DNA from: JAHCHG01 sp041394845
GTDB taxonomy: Bacteria; Acidobacteriota; Blastocatellia; Pyrinomonadales; Pyrinomonadaceae
Length of the DNA stretch: 64,000 nt
NCBI GenBank assembly: GCA_041394845.1
Contig: JAWKHL010000002.1
Coordinates: 1 to 64,000, forward strand
Direction: 5' to 3'
The notes below the pieces were generated by a model. That model made no database searches. It saw nothing but the letters and a program-made list of their open reading frames with translations, and had not been told where the DNA came from. Shown in pieces: positions 24,413 through 33,444 of the stretch; the first letter of the stretch is position 1, and the number at the start of each line of letters is the position of its first letter. The position numbers and the translations under genes are program-made.

Positions 24413-24800
24413 TGGAATCCTCCGAAATTGTGTTAAAAATAAGTCTGCTGAAAACGCCCTTTTAAGATGCCGAACGCCAACAAAGAGTTGTTAGAAGTAT
24501 CGCTTATTTTACCCCAAGTCTTCGGAATATTTGAAGCGGAAAAAGTTCATTTAACCAACATTTGATAAATTTAACGCTTGTGCTATCTTAATTTTTCCAA
24601 TAAAGCCGTTGATCGTTTGCACTAAAGCAAATTTTACATTTACCTTTATCTTGAGGTTTGAAACAATAAATTTAACATTGGAACGATTATCCAAACGGAT
24701 TTCGCTTTTCTCTTCTTCATTATTTAGAAAGAGAATTCAGAAAAAGGAAAGGTAATCCGAAATCCGAAATCCAAAATCCGAAATCCAAATGGGGGTTTTA
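24413..24800. other. Divergent promoter region, TPR gene and serC
   Basis: A non-coding AT-rich stretch between divergently transcribed genes. It ends on the serC side in a heptad array (24753-24790). Promoters for both genes must lie here; no single -35/-10 pair stands out. Confidence 0.5.
24753..24790. repeat. Single-arm heptad array upstream of serC
   Basis: About five tandem degenerate heptamers of ATCCGAA/ATCCAAA type. The last unit contributes an out-of-place ATG at 24789, in frame with serC but four codons before the likely true start. Confidence 0.8.
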
Positions 24801-25889
24801 ATGACCGAAAGAATTTACAACTTCAGCGCCGGACCGGCCGTTCTGCCTTTGCCGGTTTTGGAAAAAGCCCAAAACCAGATGCTTTCCCTTGGCGGGATCG
24901 GGATGAGCGTGATGGAGATCAGCCACCGCTCGCGGTATTTCGACACGGTGATCAACAGCGCCCGAAACGGTTTGCGCGAATTGATGGAGATTCCCGATAA
25001 TTACCAGATCCTTTTTCTTCAGGGCGGCGCCTCTCTTCAATTCTCGATGGTTCCGCTCAATTTTCTGAGGCCCGGTCAGACGGCTGATTACGTCATTACC
25101 GGAGCCTGGGGAAGAAAAGCGCTCAAAGAGGCCCGGAAATGCGGCGACCCTCAGGTCATCTTCTCCGGCGAGGAAGGCGACTACCGCTTTGTCCCGTTTC
25201 AGGATGAATTGAATTTTTCCGAAAACCCTTCTTACGTTCACTACACTTCCAACGAGACCATCGAGGGCGTCGAATTCAAGTACGATCTGGACGGACGCGG
25301 AATTCCGGTCGTCTGCGATATGTCCTCGAACATTCTCTCCAAAAAGATCGACATTGAAAAATACGCCCTCATCTACGCCGGAGCGCAGAAAAACATGGGG
25401 CCTTCGGGCGTAACGGTCGTCATCGTCCGCGATGATATGCTCCAAAGAATTCCGATCGATCAGCATTCGATGCTCGATTATCGCCTGCTGGCCGAAAAAG
25501 GTTCGATGCTCAACACGCCGAACACCTGGGGAATCTACATCCTCGACCTGGTTTGTCAGTGGCTCAAAGGACAGGGCGGCGTCGCGGAAATCGAAAAAGT
25601 CAACCGGCACAAAGCCAGACTTCTCTACAACGCCATCGATCTGAGCGACGGGTTTTACCGGGGACACGCCGACAAACCGGCCCGCTCCGTGATGAACGTC
25701 ACCTTTAATCTTCCGTCGGAAGAACTGGAAAAACTCTTTGCCTCGCAGGCTTCGGCCGCCGGTCTCGACGGTCTCAAGGGGCACCGCTCGGTCGGCGGAA
25801 TCCGCGCCTCGATCTACAACGCCTTTCCGGTCGAAGGCGTCGTCGCGCTGGTCGATTTTATGAGAGATTTCGCTCAGAAAAACGGGTGA
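24801..25889 (+). CDS. serC: SerC, phosphoserine aminotransferase
   Basis: PLP enzyme converting 3-phosphohydroxypyruvate to phosphoserine in serine synthesis, also used in vitamin B6 synthesis. The 362 residues start MTERIYNFSAGPAVLP, aligning with the family start; a GGGGG lies 6 bases before this ATG. Typical segments are ISHRS near 47, LFLQGGASLQFSM near 74, YAGAQKNMGPSG (PLP lysine) near 193 and HRSVGGIRASIYNA near 330. An in-frame ATG 12 bases upstream lies in a heptad repeat and is less likely. It is monocistronic and convergent with selA. Confidence 0.95.
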   Translation: MTERIYNFSAGPAVLPLPVLEKAQNQMLSLGGIGMSVMEISHRSRYFDTVINSARNGLRELMEIPDNYQILFLQGGASLQFSMVPLNFLRPGQTADYVITGAWGRKALKEARKCGDPQVIFSGEEGDYRFVPFQDELNFSENPSYVHYTSNETIEGVEFKYDLDGRGIPVVCDMSSNILSKKIDIEKYALIYAGAQKNMGPSGVTVVIVRDDMLQRIPIDQHSMLDYRLLAEKGSMLNTPNTWGIYILDLVCQWLKGQGGVAEIEKVNRHKARLLYNAIDLSDGFYRGHADKPARSVMNVTFNLPSEELEKLFASQASAAGLDGLKGHRSVGGIRASIYNAFPVEGVVALVDFMRDFAQKNG

Positions 25890-25896
25890 TTTCAGC

Positions 25897-25961
25897 GGTT
25901 AGTGGTCAGTGGTCAGTTTGATGAGCGATATTACTATCTGACTGATCACCGACCACCGACC
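25897..25961. repeat. Heptad inverted repeat between serC and selA
   Basis: The left arm 25897-25917 (GTGGTCA units) and right arm 25941-25961 (ATCACCG/ACCACCG units) are imperfect inverse copies around a 23-nt spacer. It sits between convergent genes and could act as a terminator-like hairpin. The selA stop (25946-25948) is inside the right arm. Confidence 0.75.
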
Positions 25962-27391
25962 TTCGGCAAGACTTCCAGCAATTCCGCTTCTTCGCTTTCG
26001 GCGACCGTTCGCAGATCAATCACCACCATTTCATCGAGGATCCGGGCCGCCACCGGCGGTTGGGAAAGCCTCAGTTCTTTCTCCAGCCGATTGACCGACA
26101 ACCGATCGTGCCAAATCGATAAAAGGGCGGTATCGGGCTGAACGAGGGGAGCGGAGCCGCCGCCGATGACCGAATTTCCCTCGATTACTTCGAACCGCAA
26201 TCCCGAATTTTCTCCGAGTTTTTCCCGCAAACGCTCGGCAAACGCCCGGGTCCTTTGAGCCATTTCCGCTTTGGTCGCAGAAAGCATTTTCAAAACCGGT
26301 ATCTCTTCCAGATGGGTTTTGCGCCGAAAGGCCTCAAGCGTCGCTTCGAGAGCGGCGTAGATCAGTTTATTCGCCCGCAGTGCCCGATAAAGAGGGTGTT
26401 TCCGGAGAGTTTCGATCACCGGGCGACGACCGACGATCAAACCGGCCTGCGTCGCGCCGAGAAGTTTGTCGCCGCTGAAAGTAACGACGTCCGCCCCGTC
26501 GGCGATTGAACGCGCAATGACCGGTTCATCCGATAATCCCCATCGACCGAGATCGACCAGAGCGCCGGAACCGGCGTCTTCGTAAAAAAGAATGTCGTTT
26601 TGATGCGCCATTTCGGAGAGTTCCCTCACTCCGGGAACCGATGTGAAACCGACGATCCGGTAATTGGACGGGTGAACCTTGACCAGCATTCTGGTTTCCG
26701 GCGTGATCGCTTTTTGGTAATCGACCGGTTTCGTCCGGTTGGTCGTCCCGACCTCTTTAAGACGGACGCCCGATTCGGCCATCACATCCGGCACCCGGAA
26801 ATCTCCGCCGATCTCGACCAGTTCGCCGCGCGAGATGATCGCCTCGCCTCCTTTGGCCAAAGCCGTTAAAACCAGAACGGCCGCCGAAGCGCAGTTGTTG
26901 ACGATCAGCGCCGCTTCGGCCCCGGTCAACTCCGTCAGCAGACGTTCGGCCCCGCCGCCGCGTTTTCCCCTCTCTCCGGTTTCGATGTCGTATTCGAGCG
27001 AACAATAACGCGCGGCTCGTTCGAGGATCGCTTTCCGGGCATTTTCCGAAAGCGGAGCGCGTCCGAGATTGGTATGAACGATGACGCCGGTCGCGTTGAT
27101 CACCCTTTGCAAAGCCCGGCTTTTTTCTTCTTGCCAAACCGTCATAAGCCGCCGTTCGGCCCTCTCCAGCAAAAATTCGCGCGAATAGTTTTCCGCTCCG
27201 CCTTCGTCTTTTGAAAATTCTTCCAAAAGCTCACGGCGAAGCGTTTCCATCGCCCGGCGGGCGAGATCCGTCAGATGACCGGCTCCGGTTTCGGGCAAAA
27301 TCTTCAGAGCCGCGACGGTCTGCAAAACCGCCTCCATCGGCGGCAGATTTCTGAGCGCGGAGGAGGTTTTTGTCGGGTGATGATTTTCCAT
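25946..27391 (-). CDS. selA: SelA, selenocysteine synthase
   Basis: PLP enzyme that turns Ser-tRNA(Sec) into Sec-tRNA(Sec) with selenophosphate. The 481 residues have the N-terminal tRNA-binding part (1-90, RNLPPMEAVLQT), INATGVIVHTNLGRAPLS, the GKRGGGAERLL segment, VNNCASAAVLVLTALAKG and the PLP lysine in FSGDKLLGATQAG near residue 300. Length is normal (460-490). The last four residues, VGGR, and the stop come from a heptad repeat. Its presence means that the genome should encode SelB, a tRNA-Sec and selenoproteins; none was recognised in this window. Confidence 0.94.
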   Translation of the reverse strand: MENHHPTKTSSALRNLPPMEAVLQTVAALKILPETGAGHLTDLARRAMETLRRELLEEFSKDEGGAENYSREFLLERAERRLMTVWQEEKSRALQRVINATGVIVHTNLGRAPLSENARKAILERAARYCSLEYDIETGERGKRGGGAERLLTELTGAEAALIVNNCASAAVLVLTALAKGGEAIISRGELVEIGGDFRVPDVMAESGVRLKEVGTTNRTKPVDYQKAITPETRMLVKVHPSNYRIVGFTSVPGVRELSEMAHQNDILFYEDAGSGALVDLGRWGLSDEPVIARSIADGADVVTFSGDKLLGATQAGLIVGRRPVIETLRKHPLYRALRANKLIYAALEATLEAFRRKTHLEEIPVLKMLSATKAEMAQRTRAFAERLREKLGENSGLRFEVIEGNSVIGGGSAPLVQPDTALLSIWHDRLSVNRLEKELRLSQPPVAARILDEMVVIDLRTVAESEEAELLEVLPKVGGR

Positions 27392-27510
27392 AAAATTATC
27401 TTAACCGAAAATGTTCGAATTTCAGGAATCCGAAAGGCTTTAGATATTTATTTAAATAATCGGAGGCATTCGCCTCACCTTACCGAAACAGGATCTCTCA
27501 AACATAAATT

Positions 27511-27831
27511 ATGGCAATCCTAGGAAATTCACTTTACAGAAACACTCAGGCGAGACAGGAAGAAATGGCCGACATGGATCAGCAGATCAAACGGCTCGAA
27601 GACGACATTCGCAAACTGAAGATCGAATTCGACATTTACTTCAACGGAGGAACCAAACGTCCGCCTCTCGAATCCCGGGCCCGGCTCGAATCAAACATCA
27701 AACGCATCTCCGATGATCGTTCCCTGTCCTACGCCCAACGTTATCATTTCAATACCCTCGTCGCCCGGTTTACGTCTTATCGCGAACTCTGGCGACGACT
27801 GCTCAAACAAAAAGGAGAGGAGATCTGCTGA
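27511..27831 (+). CDS. Small coiled-coil protein of unknown function (106 aa)
   Basis: A charged, helical protein starting MAILGNSLYRNTQARQEEM. Residues 15-45 have a coiled-coil pattern (MDQQIKRLEDDIRKLKIEFD), then YFNGGTKRPPLESRARLESNIKR, and the C-terminal half is helical and basic. No Cys motif, TM or signal sequence. The phrase YFNGGTKRPP followed by a helix with ARF resembles short conserved proteins of Acidobacteriota as I remember them, but I cannot name it. It stands alone between selA (divergent) and the M16 peptidase. Confidence 0.65.
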   Translation: MAILGNSLYRNTQARQEEMADMDQQIKRLEDDIRKLKIEFDIYFNGGTKRPPLESRARLESNIKRISDDRSLSYAQRYHFNTLVARFTSYRELWRRLLKQKGEEIC

Positions 27832-27915
27832 TTCAGACTCCGATACCAACAACTAAAATCCGACCCTCATAATAAAAACGAAACGGCAAATATGCTGTTT
27901 AACCCTCATCCGCTT

Positions 27916-27968
27916 TCAGCGCTTCCGGCAATTTCGGGAAAATTTTTCCGCAAAGCCGGAAGCGCTGA
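27916..27968. other. Perfect 14-bp inverted repeat downstream of the coiled-coil gene
   Basis: TCAGCGCTTCCGGC (27916-27929) pairs perfectly with 27955-27968, around a 25-nt loop that itself has a short GGAAAAATTTTTCC-like symmetry. It has no T-run directly after the stem. It could be a factor-assisted terminator or a transcript-end stabiliser. Confidence 0.5.
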
Positions 27969-28101
27969 ACGATTCGGCTTTCAAAACTCTTCCGACTCCT
28001 ATTTCAGCGAAAAATTCCGGTAATAAAATCTCCAAAACTTTGATATTTTACCAATTTATTGGTTATCCTAAAAAAAATTCAAAATCTTGGAGGTACTGCA
28101 A

Positions 28102-30882
28102 ATGAACGCATTTCGTTCGGCCGGCAGATTTTACGCGCCGGCTCTGATTCTGATCGTCGCGACAATTTTTTTCGCAACCCTAAATTCCTTCGGGCAAGAT
28201 GCCAAAATGCCGACCGGCGTCAAGAAGATCGCAACGGTCGAAGGCATGACCGAATATCAGATGGATAACGGTTTGCGGGTCCTGCTTTTTCCAGATCAGA
28301 CAAAGCAGACCATCACCGTCAACATCACCTATCTGGTCGGTTCCCGACACGAAAACTACGGCGAAACCGGAATGGCCCACCTGCTCGAACATCTGGTTTT
28401 CAAAGGCACGCCGAATCATCCCAACATCCCGTCCGAACTGACCTCGCACGGAACTTCGCCGAACGGTACGACCTGGTTTGACCGAACCAATTATTTCGAG
28501 ACCTTTGCCGCCACCGATGAAAACCTGACCTGGGCGCTGGATCTGGAATCGGATCGAATGGTTAATTCCTACATCGCCAAAAAAGATCTGGATTCGGAAT
28601 TTTCCGTCGTTCGCAACGAGCTGGAATCGGGCGAAAACAGCCCTTTCAGAGTTTCGATCCAAAAACTGATGTCGGTCGCCTTTGACTGGCACAATTACGG
28701 AAACTCGACCATCGGAGCCCGATCCGATGTGGAAAACGTTCCGATCGACCGGCTGAAGGCTTTTTACCAAAAATATTATCAACCCGATAACGCCGTTCTG
28801 CTGGTGGCCGGAAAATTCGACGAGATGAAAACGCTCGCTCTGATCAAGGAAAAATTCGGCCCGATCCCCAAACCCCAACGCACATTGCCGCCGATCTACA
28901 CCATCGAACCGACCCAGGACGGCGAAAGAATGGTTTCGATCCGGCGCGTCGGCGACATTCAGCTGGCTCTGACCGGCTATCACGTTCCGCCCGACACTCA
29001 TCCGGACATGGCCGTTATGGACGTTCTGGAAAACATCATGGCCGATGCCCCTTCAGGCAGACTCTACAAAGCGTTGGTCGAAACCAAAAAGGCGGTCTCG
29101 GTCACCGGACTAAACTTTCCTTTTAAAGAACCCGGTTATATGGCCTTCGGGGCGGTCGTCGGCAAGGACGCATCTTTGCAGGACGCGACCGATACTTTGG
29201 TCGAAACGGTCGAAAACTTCGCCTCGGCCCCGCCGACCAAAGAAGAGGTCGAGCGATCCAAAACACAGATCCTGAAAGGCATCGATTTGACCTTGAATGA
29301 TCCGAACCGGATCGGGCTCGGGTTGAGCGAACATATCGCTCAAGGAGATTGGCGTTTGTTCTTTATCCAGCGCGACCGGGTCAAAAAAGTGACGCCGGAA
29401 GATGTTCAAAGAGTGGCCAAAGCCTATTTCAAGCGCTCCAACCGGACAATCGCTCAATTCATTCCGACCCAATCGCCGGATCGGGCGGAAATTCCCCGCG
29501 TGACCGATCAGGAGGTGGCCGCGCTGGCCGGCGAATATAAAGGCGGCGAGACCGTGGCCGCCGGCGAGGCGTTCGACCCGTCGCCCGCCAACATCGAAAC
29601 CCGCACCAACCGGACGGAGATCGGCGGTCTCGAAGTCGCGTTTTTGCCCAAAGAAAACCGTGGTGATACGGTCTTTGCCCGGATGTCACTGCATTTTGGC
29701 GATGAAAAAAATCTGATGAACCGCGACACCGCCGGCGGTTTTGCCGGACGTCTGCTGATGCGCGGAACGACCGATAAGACCCGCCAGCAGATCCAGGACG
29801 AGATCGATAAGCTGAAGGCTCAGGTTTTCGTCAACGGCAGTCCTACCGGAGCCTCGGTGAGCATCGAAACCACCCGGCAGAATTTGCCGGCCGTCCTCAA
29901 GTTGGTGGCCGAGATCCTCAAACAGCCTTCCTTTCCGGAAAATGAGTTCAACCTTCTCAAGGAAGAAACCCTGACCAATCTGGAAAGCCAGCGAAGCGAA
30001 CCGACCACCGTCGCCATCAATGCGATGAGCAAGCATTTCAACCGCTATCCGAAGGGCGACGTTCGCTATTCGGGTTCGCTCGACGAAAACATCGCCGATA
30101 CCAAAGCGGTTACGCTCGAACAGGTCAAGGCCTTTTACAAGGACTTCTACGGCGCGTCGAACGGCGAACTGGCCATCGTCGGTGATTTCGATCCGAAGGA
30201 GATTTCGCCGCTCATCAACCAACTTTTCGGAAACTGGAAGAGTCCGAAAAATTATCAAAGATTATCAAGTCAGTTTTTCGACATCCCGGCGGTCAATCAA
30301 ACCTTCGAAACGCCCGATAAGGCCAACGCCTTCTTTTTCGCCCGCCTGAACATCAAAATGCGCGACGATAACCCCGATTATCCGGCGATGATCCTCGGCA
30401 ATTTCATGCTCGGCGGAGGTTTTCTCAACTCGCGTCTGGCCACCCGGATCCGGCAAAAAGACGGGCTCAGCTACGGCGTCGGCTCCGGCTTTAGCGCCAG
30501 TTCGCTGGACGAAAACGGCACGTTTTTCGCCAACGCCATCTACGCCCCGCAAAACGTCGAAAAGCTGGAAGCGGCCTTTAAGGAGGAGATAAACAAAGTA
30601 GTAACCGAAGGCTTTACCGCTGAAGAGGTGGCCGAGGCCAAAAAAGGGTTTATTCTGGCTCAACAGCGCCGCCGGGCCTCGGACAGTACGCTGGCCGGCA
30701 CGCTGGCCGGTTATCTTTTTACCGACAGGACTCTGGCCTGGGACGCCGAGTACGAGAAAAAGATCCAGAACTTAACGGTCGAAGAGATCAACGCGGCGAT
30801 GAAAAAATATGTAACGCCCGACAAGATCTCGATCTTCAAAGCCGGTGATTTCGCCAAAGCCAAATCGGAGGGCGCTCAGTAA
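28102..30882 (+). CDS. Secreted M16-family zinc metallopeptidase
   Basis: A 926-residue insulysin/pitrilysin-type protease with a signal peptide (about 1-31, ALILIVATIFFATLNSFG). The N-terminal M16 domain has the inverted zinc motif H93-LLE-H97 (catalytic E96), followed by the distal Glu region ELESGENSP. The second M16 half (about 490-920) lacks HxxEH, as usual for the inactive half of the clamshell, and has the RRRASDS segment near its end. The start is set by a GGAGGT site 7-12 bases upstream of the ATG at 28102. It probably degrades peptides in the periplasm. Confidence 0.94.
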   Translation: MNAFRSAGRFYAPALILIVATIFFATLNSFGQDAKMPTGVKKIATVEGMTEYQMDNGLRVLLFPDQTKQTITVNITYLVGSRHENYGETGMAHLLEHLVFKGTPNHPNIPSELTSHGTSPNGTTWFDRTNYFETFAATDENLTWALDLESDRMVNSYIAKKDLDSEFSVVRNELESGENSPFRVSIQKLMSVAFDWHNYGNSTIGARSDVENVPIDRLKAFYQKYYQPDNAVLLVAGKFDEMKTLALIKEKFGPIPKPQRTLPPIYTIEPTQDGERMVSIRRVGDIQLALTGYHVPPDTHPDMAVMDVLENIMADAPSGRLYKALVETKKAVSVTGLNFPFKEPGYMAFGAVVGKDASLQDATDTLVETVENFASAPPTKEEVERSKTQILKGIDLTLNDPNRIGLGLSEHIAQGDWRLFFIQRDRVKKVTPEDVQRVAKAYFKRSNRTIAQFIPTQSPDRAEIPRVTDQEVAALAGEYKGGETVAAGEAFDPSPANIETRTNRTEIGGLEVAFLPKENRGDTVFARMSLHFGDEKNLMNRDTAGGFAGRLLMRGTTDKTRQQIQDEIDKLKAQVFVNGSPTGASVSIETTRQNLPAVLKLVAEILKQPSFPENEFNLLKEETLTNLESQRSEPTTVAINAMSKHFNRYPKGDVRYSGSLDENIADTKAVTLEQVKAFYKDFYGASNGELAIVGDFDPKEISPLINQLFGNWKSPKNYQRLSSQFFDIPAVNQTFETPDKANAFFFARLNIKMRDDNPDYPAMILGNFMLGGGFLNSRLATRIRQKDGLSYGVGSGFSASSLDENGTFFANAIYAPQNVEKLEAAFKEEINKVVTEGFTAEEVAEAKKGFILAQQRRRASDSTLAGTLAGYLFTDRTLAWDAEYEKKIQNLTVEEINAAMKKYVTPDKISIFKAGDFAKAKSEGAQ

Positions 30883-30886
30883 ATAA

Positions 30887-30978
30887 ATTCGGGATTGCGG
30901 ACGCTTTGACCAGAACCCGGAGCGGTGGCGACGTGGTTTTTTGTCCTTCCGCAATCCCAAACCCCAAATCCGCAATCG
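30887..30978. repeat. Heptad-type inverted repeat between M16 gene and hisIE
   Basis: The left arm 30887-30903 (TTCGGGATTGCGGA) and right arm 30948-30978 (CCGCAATCCCAAACCCC and more) form an imperfect hairpin between convergent genes, with a T6 run inside the spacer. Confidence 0.65.
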
Positions 30979-30981
30979 ACA

Positions 30982-31575
30982 TCATCTTCGCCTTTTTTTC
31001 AGAACTTCGAGCACGTCGCGGAGCGGAATGTCTTTGGCGACGAGCAGGACGATAAAATGGTAGAGCAGATCGGAGGCCTCTTCCTTGAGCAGATCGGGGT
31101 TGTCGTCGATCGCTTCGATGATGAACTCGACCGCCTCCTCGCCGACCTTCTGCGAGATCTTGTTGACGCCGCGGGCGAAAAGCCGCGATGTATGCGAGGT
31201 CTTGCGGGGTTTTTCCTTGCGGCCCTGAACGATTTTCTCCAGATCGAACAAAAAATTGTCGGCCTTGTTCTTTTCATTAAAACAGGTGTCTTTGCCCGTG
31301 TGGCAAACCGGCCCCTTGGGCAGAGCCTTGATGAGAATGGTGTCGGCATCGCAATCGATCAGAATTTCCTTGACGGTCAGATGATTTCCACTTTTCTCGC
31401 CCTTGACCCAGAGTTTTTGGCGCGAACGACTGTAAAAGGTCACGGTTCCGCTTTTTTTGGTTCTCTTATAAGCCTCTTTGTTCATATACCCGAGCATCAG
31501 CACCTTTTTGGTGTTGATGTCCTGAACGATGGCCGGAACCAATCCGTCCGGCGATTTTTTAAAGTCTGGTTTCAT
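30982..31575 (-). CDS. hisIE: HisIE, phosphoribosyl-AMP cyclohydrolase / phosphoribosyl-ATP pyrophosphatase
   Basis: Fusion enzyme carrying out steps 2 and 3 of histidine synthesis, 197 residues. The HisI half (1-110) has MLGYMNKEAY, the Asp/Cys metal site DCDADT and GPVCHTGKDTCF. The HisE half (about 110-197) has the QKVGEEAVEFIIEA motif and SDLLYHFIVLL. I take the ATG at 31575; a TTG 18 bases upstream is open but weaker. It is the last gene of the his operon, 105 bp after hisF. Confidence 0.94.
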   Translation of the reverse strand: MKPDFKKSPDGLVPAIVQDINTKKVLMLGYMNKEAYKRTKKSGTVTFYSRSRQKLWVKGEKSGNHLTVKEILIDCDADTILIKALPKGPVCHTGKDTCFNEKNKADNFLFDLEKIVQGRKEKPRKTSHTSRLFARGVNKISQKVGEEAVEFIIEAIDDNPDLLKEEASDLLYHFIVLLVAKDIPLRDVLEVLKKRRR

Positions 31576-31653
31576 ACTGATTTTCCGCCGCAAGGCGTTT
31601 TCCGGGCCGGAACGGAAATTTCCGATATTTCCGTTTTAACATACCCCTTTTTT

Positions 31654-31680
31654 CTCATCACTTATCCCTGATCACCTGAT
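31654..31680. repeat. Short heptad array between hisF and hisIE
   Basis: Degenerate TCATCAC/TTATCCC/TGATCAC units directly after the hisF stop codon; no inverse partner was noticed nearby. Confidence 0.6.
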
Positions 31681-32436
31681 CTAAATTCTCACCGAAATAT
31701 TGCGTTCTTTCAGATATTTTTTCAAATCCGGAATGGCGATTTCGCCGAAATGGAAGATGCTGGCGGCCAGCGCGGCGTCGGCCTTTCCCTCGTTAAAGAC
31801 CTCGACGAAATGGTCTTTTGTTCCGGCGCCGCCCGAAGCTATCACCGGGACATTGACGCTCAGGGAAACCTCCCGGGTCAGATCGCAGGCGAAACCGTCT
31901 CTGGTGCCGTCGGCGTTCATCGAGGTCAATAGAATTTCCCCCGCGCCTTCCCGAACGCCGCGCTTCGCCCATTCGACCGCCTCCAGATCCGTTTCCGTCC
32001 GGCCGCCGTTCAGGAAAACCTTCCATCCCGCCCCGGTCGATCTGGCGTCGATCGCCAGCACGATGCATTGCGAACCGAAATTTTTTGCGCCCTCGCTCAG
32101 GATCTTGGGGTTCTTAACGGCGGAAGTGTTGATCGAAACCTTGTCGGCGCCGGCATTCAGCAAAACCTCAATATCCCCGACCGAATCGATCCCGCCGCCG
32201 ACGGTAAAGGGAATATTGATCCGGGCGGCCACCCGCCTGACCAATTCGCTCAAGGTTTTCCGTTTTTCGTTGGTCGCGGTGATGTCGAGAAAAACCAATT
32301 CGTCCGCGCCCTGCGCCGAATAGATCTCGGCCAACTCGACCGCATCGCCGGCGTCGCGCAAATTGACGAAATTCGTCCCCTTGACGGTCCGGCCGTCCTT
32401 GACATCGAGACAGGGAATGATGCGTTTGGCGAGCAT
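31681..32436 (-). CDS. hisF: HisF, imidazole glycerol phosphate synthase cyclase subunit
   Basis: TIM-barrel subunit that uses ammonia from HisH to make IGP and AICAR. The 251 residues start MLAKRIIPCLDVKDGRTVKG. Catalytic Asp residues lie in CLDVKDG (Asp11) and LLTSMNADGTRDG (the second catalytic Asp), and phosphate-binding loops are TVGGGIDS and ASGGAG. Length is normal. It is separated from hisA by a 170-bp gap occupied by inverted heptad repeats, unusual inside an operon. Confidence 0.96.
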   Translation of the reverse strand: MLAKRIIPCLDVKDGRTVKGTNFVNLRDAGDAVELAEIYSAQGADELVFLDITATNEKRKTLSELVRRVAARINIPFTVGGGIDSVGDIEVLLNAGADKVSINTSAVKNPKILSEGAKNFGSQCIVLAIDARSTGAGWKVFLNGGRTETDLEAVEWAKRGVREGAGEILLTSMNADGTRDGFACDLTREVSLSVNVPVIASGGAGTKDHFVEVFNEGKADAALAASIFHFGEIAIPDLKKYLKERNISVRI

Positions 32437-32442
32437 TTTTTT

Positions 32443-32620
32443 AGTGATGGGTGATAGGTGATGGGTGATGGGTGAACCTCACTCTTATTAACGGGATTTG
32501 TAAAACGTAAAAGCATTTATTTGGCGAAACGCAAAAACGATAAATGAAATCCAAACTGCCGAAAGTTTCAGGCTTTTTCTCATCACTCATCACCCATCAC
32601 CCTCATTCATCCATTCATCC
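32443..32620. repeat. Heptad inverted pair between hisA and hisF
   Basis: The left arm 32443-32475 (GTGATGG/GTGATAG units) and right arm 32580-32620 (ATCACTC/ATCACCC/TTCATCC units) are inverse copies about 105 nt apart. The last codons of hisA, coding for the RWMNG tail, and its stop lie in the right arm. Confidence 0.85.
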
Positions 32621-33341
32621 ACCTTTTTCGGCGGCCCAGATCTTCCAGATCGATCCGCCCCTCGTAGATCGCCTTGCCGACGATCACTCCGGCACATCCG
32701 AGCCTCTCCAGTTCGACGATATCGTCGAGAGAACTGACCCCACCCGAAGCGATCAGATTGAGGCGCGGCAGATGTTCCAGAATGTCTTTGTAAAGTTCAT
32801 TGGCCGCTCCGCTTAAAAGCCCGTCGCGGCCGACATCGGTGCAGAAAACCTGGGCGACGCCGTTGGCGTAATATTTTTTCAAAAAAGGCAGAATTTCCAG
32901 ATCGGTCTCAGTCTGCCAGCCGTTGATCGCCAGTTTCCCGCCCTTGACGTCCGCCCCGAGCAAAATCTTTTCGCCCCCGTATTTGTGAATCCAGCCGAAG
33001 AATTTTTCCTCGTTTCTGACCGCGATACTGCCGATTCCGGCGATTTTCGCCCCGGCGCTGAAAACCGAAGCCAGGTCCTCGTCGGTTTTTATCCCGCCGC
33101 CGAAATCGATCTCAAAAGCGGTGTTTTCGGCGATCTCTTCCAGCGTTTTGAGGTTCACAACCCTGCCGATCCGGGCCCCGTCGAGATCGACAATATGGAG
33201 CCGCCTTAAACCCGCCGCCTCGAACTCGCGGGCGACATCCAGAGGATTTTCGCTGTAAACCTTCTTTTGCGCGAAATCGCCCTGCGACAAACGTACGCAT
33301 TGTCCTTCGATCAGATCAATGGCCGGAATTATTTCGAACAT
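32607..33341 (-). CDS. hisA: HisA, ProFAR isomerase
   Basis: TIM-barrel isomerase of histidine step 4, 244 residues, paralogous to HisF. It starts MFEIIPAIDLIEGQCVRLSQGD with catalytic Asp9. Other marks are IDFGGGIKTDEDL, the second Asp in CTDVGRDGLLSG, and ASGGVSSLDDI. The C-terminal tail RRKRWMNG is partly encoded by a heptad repeat and is probably dispensable. It lies between hisH and hisF. Confidence 0.95.
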   Translation of the reverse strand: MFEIIPAIDLIEGQCVRLSQGDFAQKKVYSENPLDVAREFEAAGLRRLHIVDLDGARIGRVVNLKTLEEIAENTAFEIDFGGGIKTDEDLASVFSAGAKIAGIGSIAVRNEEKFFGWIHKYGGEKILLGADVKGGKLAINGWQTETDLEILPFLKKYYANGVAQVFCTDVGRDGLLSGAANELYKDILEHLPRLNLIASGGVSSLDDIVELERLGCAGVIVGKAIYEGRIDLEDLGRRKRWMNG

Positions 33342-33350
33342 AAAACGTTG

Positions 33351-33412
33351 TAAATGGTGATGGGTGATGGGTGGGGCTCACCGTTTACCCATCACCCATC
33401 ACTTATCACCTG
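33351..33412. repeat. Heptad inverted repeat between hisH and hisA
   Basis: The left arm 33351-33375 (GGTGATG units) and right arm 33383-33412 (ATCACCC units) form a long hairpin with a short loop, closed by GTAAA/TTTAC on one side. Confidence 0.85.
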
Positions 33413-33444
33413 TAATTCTCTTCTCCCCCATCACAGATAATTCA

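Noticed and set aside
24789..24800. Upstream ATG for serC
   Set aside because: It lies within a heptad repeat; the ATG at 24801 has a purine-rich ribosome site and matches the usual SerC N-terminus.
27400..27510. Possible tRNA-Sec gene next to selA
   Set aside because: A GTTCGAATT stretch is present but no acceptor, D or anticodon stems can be paired around it.
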